Positions 49,889 through 60,000 of a stretch of 64,000 bases of DNA are shown in pieces. Within the stretch, counting starts at the first letter, position 1. Each line of letters starts with the position of its first letter. Source of the stretch: Streptomyces sp. NBC_00820 (lineage in GTDB: Bacteria > Actinomycetota > Actinomycetes > Streptomycetales > Streptomycetaceae); the NCBI RefSeq assembly GCF_036347055.1, contig NZ_CP108882.1:6188001-6252000 (forward strand), in the 5' to 3' direction. The notes beneath the pieces are model-generated. The model did not search any database, had not been told where the DNA came from, and saw only the letters and a program-made list of their open reading frames with translations. The translations under genes and the position numbers were made by a program.

Positions 49889-50419
49889 GTGACCGACCGT
49901 TTCTCCCGCATCCTGCCCGCGTCCCTGATGGTGCTGCCCGGCCCGCACGGCACCGTCACCTTCGTGCACCAGCTCAAGGGGCCGTACGCCGGCAACTGGC
50001 TGCTGCCGGGCGGCGGGATCGAACCCGGGGAGTCCGCCATGGCCGCCGCGATCCGTGAGGCGGAGGAGGAGACCGGCTGCCGGGTGACCTCCTGCGCGCC
50101 GTTCGCCGTCTACGAGTTCACCGGGAAGTGGGCCGAGGGGCGTTACCACCTGCACATGTTCGCCTTCCTCGCGGAGGGCGTCCACCGGGTCTCCGACGAC
50201 TTCCAGGGCCACAACGTGGGCGCCGTACGCCAGGCACGGATCGGCGAACTCCCCCTGCACTCCACCGATCTGCAGATTCTGACCGACGCCGGGCTCGCCT
50301 CCTACGGGGAGCCGGAGATCAGCCGGGCACTGGCCGCGGACGGCATCACGATGCACGCCCTGCGAGTGAACGGCGCCACGACGACGTGCGCGACCGCCCA
50401 GGAAGGAGCCATCCCGTGA
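49889..50419 (+). CDS. Nudix hydrolase
   Basis: The protein of about 176 residues has a complete Nudix box, GGIEPGESAMAAAIREAEEETG, which fits G-x5-E-x7-REUXEExGU and binds Mg2+. The N-terminal strand ILPASLMVLPGPHGTVTFVHQ fits the fold. GTG 49889 follows GAGGG at good spacing; TTG 49877 is an alternative. A Nudix enzyme is reported to work late in tubercidin assembly by removing phosphate from the nucleotide, so this one probably releases the 7-deazanucleoside or its monophosphate. The stop overlaps the exporter start. It acts in the cytoplasm. Confidence 0.9.
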   Translation: MTDRFSRILPASLMVLPGPHGTVTFVHQLKGPYAGNWLLPGGGIEPGESAMAAAIREAEEETGCRVTSCAPFAVYEFTGKWAEGRYHLHMFAFLAEGVHRVSDDFQGHNVGAVRQARIGELPLHSTDLQILTDAGLASYGEPEISRALAADGITMHALRVNGATTTCATAQEGAIP

Positions 50420-51714
50420 CATCGGAGATACAGGAGGCCGAGGGCAGGCCGGGTGAGCGCCGCCCGCCGGCCGTGCTCACCACCAACTGGCCGTCCCTGT
50501 TCCTGGTGTACGCCACAGGTGTCACCGCGGCCATGGGCCTCGGGAAGTTCTCCGTCGCCACCGACTCCCTCCGGCACGATCTGGGCATCGGGCTCGGCGC
50601 CCTGGGCTGGGTGATATCGACCGTCACCGCGGTGTCCGCGCTGCTCGGCACCCCGCTCGGGTTACGGCTCGGCCGGATGTCGACCCGTAAGGTCCTGGTG
50701 GCCGGCGCCTGGGCGGTGGCGGCGGCGGCCGCGGTCGAGGCCCTGGCGGCCGGCTTCGGGACCCTGCTGCTGATCCGCGTGGTGGAGGGGGTCGGCTACC
50801 TCATGGTGGTCATCGCCTGCCCCACGCTCGTCGTTCGGCTGTGCGCCCCGGCCGACACCTCCCGGGCACTCGCGCTGTGGGGCACCTTCGTGCCCGTCGG
50901 TCTGGCCCTGAGCACGGCTCTCGGCGGGGTGGCGGGCACGGCGTTCGGCTGGCGCGGCTGGATGCTCGTCGTCGCCGCGATCACCGCGCTCCCGGCCCTC
51001 GTCCTCAGTGTCACCCGCGTGGGCTCGGCCCCGGCCGGCACCGGGGCGGCCGGGGCCGACGGCGCCACGGCGCGGGCGGCGGCCGGGCGGCTGCCCCGGC
51101 AACGCGAGCGCGCGCGGCAGCGGCTGCGGCACACCGGCCCGGTCGTCCTGCTGGCTCTCGGTTTCTGCATGGCCTCGCTGGTGACGGTGGCCATCTTCTC
51201 CCTGCTGCCGACCTATCTGGAGAAGGAGCTGGGGCACAGCGCCTCGGACGCGGGAGCCACGGCCGGCCTCATCTCCCTGGTGAGCGTCGGCGGCGGCCTG
51301 CTGATCGGCTGGCTGCTGCACCGCAACCCCGACAGCCGTCCGGTCCTGCTCTGCTCCGTGCTCACCGTGGCCGCCGCGTGGGCGGCCTTCCGGCCGGGCG
51401 GCGCCGCCGGGCTGTTCGTGGCCGGTGCCGTGGTGATCTCCGCCGTCAACGGCATCCTCGTCGGCATGATCCTCGCCCTGGTCCCACGGCTCGTCGACTC
51501 GCCCGACGAGCTCGCCCTCGCCAACGGCATCGTCACGCAGGGCGGCAGCCTGGGCTCACTCCTGGGCCCGCCGCTCTACACCATGGGCGTGGAGGGCTGG
51601 GACTGGACCGCGGTCGGCACCCTGACCACCGCGGGCATGGCCGTCTGCTGGCTGTTGTTGACCCTCGCCCTGCGCCGCAGAGTGCCGTCGGACCGGCAGG
51701 AGCGAAAGGCCTGA
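50416..51714 (+). CDS. MFS exporter, last gene of the 7-deazapurine operon
   Basis: The 432-residue protein has about twelve membrane segments, with LRHDLGIGLGALGWVISTVTAV and RLGRMSTRKVLVAGAW in the first half and a charged central loop (RQRERARQRLRH). The pattern is that of the CynX/NimT-like branch. It starts at GTG 50416 behind AAGGAG and overlaps the Nudix stop. The last position in a coupled operon suggests export of the nucleoside product, as assigned to the MFS gene in tubercidin clusters. Terminator follows at 51719. Confidence 0.87.
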   Translation: MTSEIQEAEGRPGERRPPAVLTTNWPSLFLVYATGVTAAMGLGKFSVATDSLRHDLGIGLGALGWVISTVTAVSALLGTPLGLRLGRMSTRKVLVAGAWAVAAAAAVEALAAGFGTLLLIRVVEGVGYLMVVIACPTLVVRLCAPADTSRALALWGTFVPVGLALSTALGGVAGTAFGWRGWMLVVAAITALPALVLSVTRVGSAPAGTGAAGADGATARAAAGRLPRQRERARQRLRHTGPVVLLALGFCMASLVTVAIFSLLPTYLEKELGHSASDAGATAGLISLVSVGGGLLIGWLLHRNPDSRPVLLCSVLTVAAAWAAFRPGGAAGLFVAGAVVISAVNGILVGMILALVPRLVDSPDELALANGIVTQGGSLGSLLGPPLYTMGVEGWDWTAVGTLTTAGMAVCWLLLTLALRRRVPSDRQERKA

Positions 51715-51718
51715 CAGG

Positions 51719-51751
51719 CCGCAGGGCCTGACCCCTGGCCAGGCCCTGCGG
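51719..51751. terminator. Bidirectional terminator between two convergent MFS genes
   Basis: A perfect 12-bp stem (CCGCAGGGCCTG at 51719-51730, complement at 51740-51751) with a 9-nt loop begins 5 nt after the plus-strand stop. Confidence 0.8.
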
Positions 51752-51776
51752 TGAGCCGCCGGCGCGTGAGGGTTCC

Positions 51777-53135
51777 TCAGGCCGTGGCCGCCCGGCGATC
51801 CGTCATGGCGACGACCACCGCTCCGAGCGCACAGGCGATGCCGGCCGCGAGGTAGGCGAGGTGGTAGCCGGTGAGCTGGTCGTCGCTGGTCGCCGCGACC
51901 AGGACCATGACCGCCACGCCGACGCTGGCACCGATCTGCTGTGCCACGACGTTCACCGCACCGGCGACCGCGTGCCGTTCCGGCTCGACGCCGGTGAGTC
52001 CGGCGGACGTCATCGAGGGGAAGTTCAGTCCCTGGCCGATGCCGCTGATCACCAGGCCGGGCAGCACGTGCAGCAGGTAGCTGCCGTGGTGCGGTGTGCT
52101 CATCCACAGCGCCGTTCCGCCGCCGATCAGGACGAGTCCGACAGCCATCAGCGTGCGCGGCGCGTACGTGGCGAGCAGGCGTCCGGTGACGAAGTTGGCG
52201 GTGAGGAACACACCCGCGGACATCGGCACCAGCGCGAGACCGGACTCGAACGGCGAGTACTTCAGCATCCCCTGCAGATACAGCGGCGCGAAGAACAGCA
52301 TCCCGACCGAGCCCATGTACTGGAGGAACGCGGCCAGGCTCGCCGCCCGTACCGACGAGACCCGGAAGAGGCCGAGAGGGAGCACCGGGTCGGCGGTGCG
52401 GTGCTCGCGCGCGACGAAGAGCAGCAGGAACACCGCCGCGCCGCAGAACGAAGCCCATGCCGACGCGCCGCCAGTGCTCGCGCCCACGACCAGCAGGATG
52501 AGACTGATCGTGCCCGAGACCGCACCGGGCAGGTCCAGCCGGCCACCGCGCCCTTCACCGCCGGGCAGTCCGGCGCGCGTGGCGGACAGCACGGTCACTC
52601 CCACCACCACCGAGAACCACAGCACCGACCGCCAGCCGAGGAACTGAGTCAGCACCCCGCCCAGCAGCACCCCGCCGCTGAAGCTCGCCGCGCCGACCGC
52701 CGCGTACACACTCAGTGCCCGGTTGCGGACCGGGCCCGCCGGAAACACCTCGGTCAACAGGGCCAGCGCGGCCGGGCCCGACAGGGCGGCGCCGATGCCC
52801 TGAACCGCCCGCGCACCGAGGAGCACCCAGGTGTCCGGGGCCACGGCTCCGACCAGAGCGGCACCCGTGAACACGGCGACACCGAACTCGAACACCCGCC
52901 GACGGCCGAGCACATCGGCCAGGCGCCCGCCCACCAGCAGGAAGCCGGCGAACGTCACGGCGTAGGCGACCATGACCCACTGGAGCGCGGTGTCCTCCAG
53001 GTCGAAACGCGCTCCGACGGACGGCAGGGCGGCATTGAGCACCCCGAGACCGCTCACGTCCAGGGCGAGCGCCCCGGCCAGCACCCCGAGTGCCAGTCCC
53101 GGCCGCTGCCGTGACATCACCTCCGTACTGGTCAT
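51777..53135 (-). CDS. DHA2-family MFS multidrug exporter (EmrB/QacA type)
   Basis: The 452-residue protein has about fourteen membrane segments, LNAALPSVGARFDLEDTALQWVMVAYAV and LADVLGRRRVFEFGV near the N-terminus, and GARAVQGIGAALSGPAALALL for motif C. GGAGG lies 5 nt before ATG 53135. It stands alone, convergent with the nucleoside exporter and divergent from the large PKS gene, so it may protect against either product. Substrates cannot be predicted. The strand and separate promoter suggest independent control. Confidence 0.9.
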   Translation of the reverse strand: MTSTEVMSRQRPGLALGVLAGALALDVSGLGVLNAALPSVGARFDLEDTALQWVMVAYAVTFAGFLLVGGRLADVLGRRRVFEFGVAVFTGAALVGAVAPDTWVLLGARAVQGIGAALSGPAALALLTEVFPAGPVRNRALSVYAAVGAASFSGGVLLGGVLTQFLGWRSVLWFSVVVGVTVLSATRAGLPGGEGRGGRLDLPGAVSGTISLILLVVGASTGGASAWASFCGAAVFLLLFVAREHRTADPVLPLGLFRVSSVRAASLAAFLQYMGSVGMLFFAPLYLQGMLKYSPFESGLALVPMSAGVFLTANFVTGRLLATYAPRTLMAVGLVLIGGGTALWMSTPHHGSYLLHVLPGLVISGIGQGLNFPSMTSAGLTGVEPERHAVAGAVNVVAQQIGASVGVAVMVLVAATSDDQLTGYHLAYLAAGIACALGAVVVAMTDRRAATA

Positions 53136-54066
53136 GCGGGCCTCCCGGGGCGCTCGGCGCCCTGCGGCCGCGGGCCGGGCGGCCCGCCGTCACGTGCCGG
53201 GCCGAGGGCGGCTGCCCGAAGGAGGGGGCGGCCGAGCCGTAATCGGGCGGAGCCCCCACCGCCCGTGGGCTTCCGTCGTGTTGTGGCGAGTTTTATCCGT
53301 CCCGTACCCATTATCAGGACACGGGCATCGGCCGGCGTCGACTCGTCGTTCATGATTCTCATGCCGAGCAGCTTGCAGTGCCGCTCGCCCACTGTCCAGA
53401 CCGGCCCTTCTGCTCGTATGCCGCAGGAAGGAAGGGAATCGCCGACTTTCACCGAGGGCGACGTTTATGGGTGTCGATACGGGCCGACCGTCGTCCGAGA
53501 GGCGAGTGAACCAGTCAAGCGGGGGGTAAATCACGCCAGTACACCTCCTGACTCACCGGTCACACTTGTTTCACCATGGACGGAGTGGCAGTCTGAAGTC
53601 GTCGCGCAAGTGCCTCGTAATACGGCCACGTCGGTCCACATGATTTCCGACCTGGCCGGAGCAGACGCAATCGGTTCCAGCCAAGATGACTTAGCGGGGG
53701 GTCGAGGTCGCGGTGCAGGTGACAGTCTTTCCAGAGCCAGGCTCGCGCGTCCGTGACGGTGTGGCCTGCGCAGCGAGACCTGAGCCCCTTCGCCCCTGAG
53801 AGGGATTCCTGACGCCCGGCTCTCCCGTAGCAGTCGCCGCAGCGAAGCGAAGTCCGTTTCACAAAACTTCCTCATGGCCGGTTTGTCGAGTGCTGACCCG
53901 CCATTTCGAGATTCATTGGCCCTGGCCGTTCCGACGGGATCGGCCGCATGTGCGCCACAGCTTCCCGAGTCAGCTGTCGTTGCACGGCTCGGCGGGTTTT
54001 CGAGGTCTTGATCATTCCGGCCCGAGCTCTGTCAGCCGTTTCCTTCCGTCCTGCTGAGGAGCCCCA
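53136..54066. other. Large gene-free region between the DHA2 exporter and the PKS operon
   Basis: These 931 bp have lower GC than the flanks and no ORF with recognisable product. The PKS start is served by GAGGAG (54055-54060). The exporter, on the other strand, has GGAGG at 53141-53145. I see no tRNA, terminator or inverted repeat of note. It may be a long promoter region or a junction between two clusters. Confidence 0.5.
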
Positions 54067-57000
54067 ATGCCCCAACGGCATGCAGCACAGGATTCGTATG
54101 CCATAACAGAGTTTCTGATCTCTCATGTCGTTGAGCTGATGGACTTGTCCAAGGACGCTGTGGATCGCTGGACGCCGATGCACCAGTACGGCCTGGACTC
54201 GGCGAATCTGTCCGCCCTTGCCGCCGCACTGTCCGAATTCCTCGGCTGGAAAGTCCCGGTCACCTGGATGTGGCAGTATCCGACCATCGACGAGCTGTCC
54301 CGTGCGCTTGCCGACGGTCCTCGTACCGCGCGGACCGCGGCCCCGGTCAACGCCCGTCGTACGGCGTCGTACGAGCCCGTCGCGATCGTGGGCATCGGCT
54401 GCCGGTTCCCCGGAGGACCGGATCCGTCCTCGTTCTGGCGACTGCTGGTCGAGGGCCGCGACGCCGTCGGCCCGGTGCCGGCGGGGCGACGCGACCTTCT
54501 GAACGACAAGGTGCGGTGGGGCGGGTTCATCGACGGCATCGACCGGTTCGACCCGCTCTTCTTCGGCATCTCACCCCGCGAAGCCGTCCAGATGGACCCC
54601 CAGCAGCGACTCGTTCTGGAGCTGGCCTGGGAGGCGCTGGAGGACGCGGGTGTCGCGCCCCACAGCCTCGTCGGCAGCGACACCGGTGTGTTCATGGCCT
54701 CCTGCTGGGGCGACTACGCCGCTCTGGCCCACTACCGCGGTCCCGACAGCCAGATCACCCCGCACACCGCGACGGGCATGCACGACGGCATCATCGCCAA
54801 CCGCGTCTCCTACATCCTCGGCCTGCAGGGCCCGAGCATGGCCATCGACGCCGCCTGCGCCGGATCGCTGGTCTCGGTGCACGTGGGATGCCAGTCCATC
54901 TGGATGGGCGAGAGCGAGCTGGTGCTGGCCGGTGGTGTGAACCTGAGCTTCGTCTCCGACTACTACACCGCGATGGACGCGATGGGCGCGCTCGCCCCGG
55001 ACGGCCGCTGCAAGTCGTTCGACGCCCGTGCCGACGGCTACGTCCGTGGTGAGGGTGCCGGGGTCGTCGTGCTCGCCCCGCTGAGCGTGGCGCTCGAACG
55101 TGACCTTCCGGTGTACTGCCTGATCAAGGGCAGCTCGTCCAACAACGACGGCCTGAGCAACGGCATGACCGCGCCGAACCCCCAGGCGCAGGAGAAGATG
55201 CTCCGCACCGCGTACCAGCGGGCCGGCATCGACCCCTCCCTCGTGGACTACATCGAGTGCCACGGCTCCGCGACGCCCCTCGGCGACCCGATCGAGGCCA
55301 ATGCCATCGGCGCGGTCCTGGGCGGCGACCGCGCACAGCCGCTGCGGCTCGGCTCCGTCAAGTCCAACGTCGGGCACCTGGAAGCGGCAGCCGGCATCGT
55401 CGGCCTGGTCAAACTCGCGCTGTCGATGCGCAACGGCGTGCTTCCGCCGAGCCTGCACTACACCGCGCCCAATCCGCAGATCATGTTCGACGAGTACAAC
55501 CTCACCGTCCAGGACCGGCTGACGGCGTGGCCGCGCCGGTCCGACGCGCGCCGCGGTGGCGTCAGCTCGTTCGGGTTCGGCGGCGCGATCTGTCACGTCG
55601 CCGTCGAGGAACTGCCACGCCCCGAGAGCGCACTCCTCCTGCTGGCCGCGGACTCCCAAGAAGCGCTGGCCGACAAGGCCTTGGCGCTGCGAGAGGAGAA
55701 CGACCTGCGGACGGTCTGCGGCCGGACACCCGGCGACGGCAGGTTCCGGCTCGCCGCCACCGCTCGCGACATGACCGAACTCAGGGCACGGCTGGAAGCC
55801 TTCCGCACCGGAGCGCCGGACCCCGCGCTGAGCGTCGGGGAGGCCACCGAACGCAAGCCGCGGGTGTCGTTCCTGTTCTCGGGCAACGGCTCGCAGTGGC
55901 TGGGCATGGGCAGGCAACTCCTCGCCGGTACGCCCGTGTTCCGCCGGTCCATGATGAAGTCCGACAGGCGGATGCGGGAGCTGCTGGGCTTCTCGCTCGT
56001 CGACCAACTGCTGGCGCCAGACGGCCGTATCGACGACATGGACGTCTTCCAGCCGCTGCTGTTCTCCCTGCAGGTCGCGCTGGCCGACACGTGGCGCTCG
56101 CTGGGGGTGGAGCCGGACGTCGTCGTGGGACAGAGCGTGGGGGAGTTCGCCGCCTCGTACATCGCCGGCGCACTCGACTTCGAGGACGCCTCCCGCCTGG
56201 CCGCGCACCATGGCCGGCTCCTCCAGCAGCTGGCCGTCGGACACGGCGAGGGCATCGTGGTCATGGCCGGTACGGACGCCGTCAGGCAGTACCTGACCGG
56301 CCGGCTCACCGTCTCCGGCCGCAACGGCCTGAACTCCACCCTGGTCACCGGCACACCGCAGGAGATCGACGAACTGATCCAGCGGCTCACCGACGACGGC
56401 GTCACGAGCCACCGGGTACGGATGGGACACGCACCGCACTCGCCGCTGGTCGACCACGTCCTCGCCCCGCTTCGGGCCGAACTCGCCGACATCAGGCCCC
56501 GCACCACGCGCATCCCGATGATCTCGACGGTCACCGGCGCACTCGTCGACGGCGCGGAGCTGGGACCGGACTACTGGGCGGACAACCTGCGCCAGGAGAT
56601 CCGGATGGTCGACGCCCTGACGAACCTGCGCGACCACGACATCGACGCGGTGATCGAGATCAGTCCGCACCCCGTGCTGCTCAAGTCCGTGTCGGAGATC
56701 CTCACGGCGACCACCCTGCCGTCGCTCCGTCGTGGCGCCGACGAAGCCTCGACCCTGCTCGGTTCGCTCGGCGCGCTGTACACCGCCGGCCTCTCCGTCG
56801 CCCCGAGCCCGTTCATCGCGGGTGACCGGGGACGACACGTCACCCCGGGGGGAGGCGACGTCGCTGCCGACGGACAGGTGCACCTCGTCCCCGTCACGGC
56901 GCGCACGCCGGCTGCCCTGGCCGACACCTGCCGTGAGCTGTCCAACCATGTCGAACGAGACGCCGGCCTGCGGGTTTCCGACCTTGCCTACACGCTCGCG

Positions 57001-60000
57001 ACCAGGCGTACCCACCACAGCCGGCGGATAGCGCTGTTCGCCCGCAACCGTCAGGAAGTCCTGGACGGACTCGCCCGGGTCGCGGCCGGTCAGCCGCACC
57101 CCGATGTCGTCACGGGCGCGGGCGCGGGCGCGGGCGCGGGCAACGGCGACCGGCGGGTGGCGCTGGTGTTCTCCGGCGGTGGAACCCAGTGGGTCGGAAT
57201 GGGCCGGGAGCTCATGCGCTCGCACACCGGTTTCCGCACGTCGATGCACGCCTGCGACGCCGCCGTGCGCAGGGCCGGCGGCTGCTCGGTGCTCGACGCG
57301 CTCGCCGCCCCCGCCGACCAGGCCAGGTTCGAGGAGATGGACGTCCAGCAGCCTGTTCTGTTCGCCCTGCAGGTCTCGCTGGCGAAGGTCTGGCTCGAAC
57401 TCGGCATCCAGCCGACCGCCGTCGTCGGGCACAGCCTGGGCGAGGCCGCGGCCGCGTGCGTCGCCGGCGCGCTGTCGCTGGACGACGCCGCCCGCGTCGT
57501 GGTCGCCCGGTCGCACCTGCTCGAACACAAGGCGGCCCCCGGAGCCATGATCTCCGTCGACCTTCCGGAGGAGGAACTGCGGCCATGGCTCGCCCCGTAC
57601 GCCGGGCAGGCGGCCGTCGCCGTGGTCAACAGCCCCACCAGCGCCGCGGTGTCCGGCTCACCCGAGGCCGTCGGCGCCCTGGAGGCCGACCTCCGCGGGG
57701 ACGGGATCTCCACCAGAAGGATCCGGGTCGAACGGCCGGTGCACAGCCCCGGCATGGATCCGCTCGTCCAGCCGCTGCGCGAGAGCATCGACGGCATCAC
57801 CCCCCTGGCGAACACCATCGAGTTCCGCTCCACGGCACTGGCCGACACGGTGAACCCGGTCGCCGACGTCGACTACTGGGTGCACAACCTCCGCAACCAG
57901 GTCCGCTTCGCGGAGACCATCGGCGCGCTGGTCGACGACGGGATCGGCACCTTCGTCGAGATCGGCCCGCACGAGACGCTGCGCGGCGCGGTCGAGGAGA
58001 TCGCGCTGACCCGCGGTGCCCAGGTACACGCGATCAACTCCCTGCGGCGTGACGAGAGCGACGTCCGCTGTCTGCTGGGGGCCGTGGCGTCGTTGTACGT
58101 CAGGGGCCTCCCCCTGGTCCTCGATTCGTTGTTCGCCGATGACGTCGAGGTCGTGGAGACCCCGCTCGTCCAGTGGCAGAAGGACCGGCACTGGCTGGAC
58201 ACCGACCCTCGCCCCCGCGTCGCGCCGGCACCGGCACCGGCACCGGCCACCGGAACCGTGGCCGAGCCCGTGGCCGGGACCGCGGCCGAGCCCTCCGCCG
58301 AGCCCGCAGCCGGGACCGCGGGGAACAGGCCACTGGCGGAAGTCGTCCTCGGCGAGATCGCCGACGTGCTGGGCGTGCCGGCGAGCACCCTCGGCGAAGG
58401 CACCGGCCCGCGCGACTTCGGCCTTGACTCGATGCTGGCGATCCGCCTCGTCAACAGGCTGCAGTCGCTGTTCGGACAGCGCGTGTCGCCGGTGGTCTTC
58501 CTGGACGGCCGGAACACGTCCGAGGTCGTCGCCCACATCGTCGAGGTCGTCGGCGGGCCGGCCCCCGCCTCCGCGGCGGCGCCGCCGGCCACGGAGGCCA
58601 CGCCGGACCGGACACCGCAGGCACCGCCGAAGGCGGCCGCCGCACCGGCGCCCAGGGCCGAGCCCACCCCGACGTTCCTCGACGACCTGTCCGAGCTGGA
58701 CGCGGAGGAGCTGCTGGACGAACTGGCCGCGCGCGGCCTGCTGGACCCCACCGACGAACCGGCGCTCGACCAGCTGGGCGCCGACGGTCTCGGTCTCGAA
58801 CTGGCGCCGGCCTCGCACGGCCAGGCCTCGCTGTGGTTCATGCAGATGGTCGCGCCGGACGCCGTCCCCTACAACTTCATGGTGGCCGCCCGCATCCGGA
58901 CCGCGGTCGACGAGAAGGCCCTCGACCGCGCCGTACGGGCCGTGGTGGAGCGGCATCCCGCGCTGCGCACCGTCTTCGTCGAGGCCGGCGGCCGCCCGTA
59001 CCAGGTCGTCCTGGACGAACCGGAGTACGAGTTCGTCGTGGTGGACAGCACGGACCGCGACGACGAACAGGCCCGAGAGGACCTGGCCGCATACGGTCAC
59101 CTCCCGCTCGACCTGGACAACGGGCCGCTCGTCCGCGTGGTGCTGATGGCGCGCGGACCGGCGGATCACTACCTGCTGGTGCTCGTGCACCACATCGCGT
59201 CGGACGCGGCGTCGGCAGACGTGATGATCCGCGAACTCCAGGAGTACTACGAGGGCGCCGACCCCGCCGACAGCGCGCCGGTCCCGCCCTACACGGAGTT
59301 CGTCGAGTGGGAACGGCAATGGCTGGCCGGCCCGGCGGCCGACACGGCACTGGCCTGGTGGTCGGAGAAGCTGGCCGACCCGCCCGCCCACCTCGACCTG
59401 TCCGCAAAGGTGCGCCCTCCCGGCGTCACCTACGAGGGCCGCGACCTCACGTTCCGCTGGAACGCCGAAGAGACCCGGCTGCTGAAGGAGTTCGCGGTGC
59501 GCGAGGGCGTGTCGGTCAGCACCGTCGTGCTGGCCGGTTTCTTCGCCACGCTCAACCGCGCGGCCGCAGCCGAGGACTCCGTACTGGCCACCGCCATCGC
59601 CCAACGCGCCGAACCCGGCTGGGAATCCGCCATCGGCTACTACCTGAACACGGTGCTGGTGAGGGCGAAACCGGCCGGGGACCGCAGCTTCCGGGACCTG
59701 CTGGGTGAGGTCCACGCCTTCTCGCTCGGCCTGCTCGAGCACATGAACTACCCCCTCGACCTGCTGGCGTCCGCCCTGAAGCCGCCCAGGGCCGAGGGCC
59801 GCTCACCGTGGTTCGACGTGGTGGTCAACTGGCTCTCCTCGGAGGCGTTCTCCCGGTCCGTCAAGCTCTTCCACGGCATCGGCGACACCATCGCGCCCGA
59901 TGCCGCCCTGCCGCTCGAACCGCTCCAGGTCCGCAGGCACCTGGCCAAGTTCGACCTGGAGATATCGATGGCCGACATCGACGGCGAGGTGGTCGGCCAC

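Noticed and set aside
53132..53875. Small ORFs in the gap before the PKS gene (for example on the minus strand).
   Set aside because: None has a good ribosome site or recognisable motif, and the translations look random.
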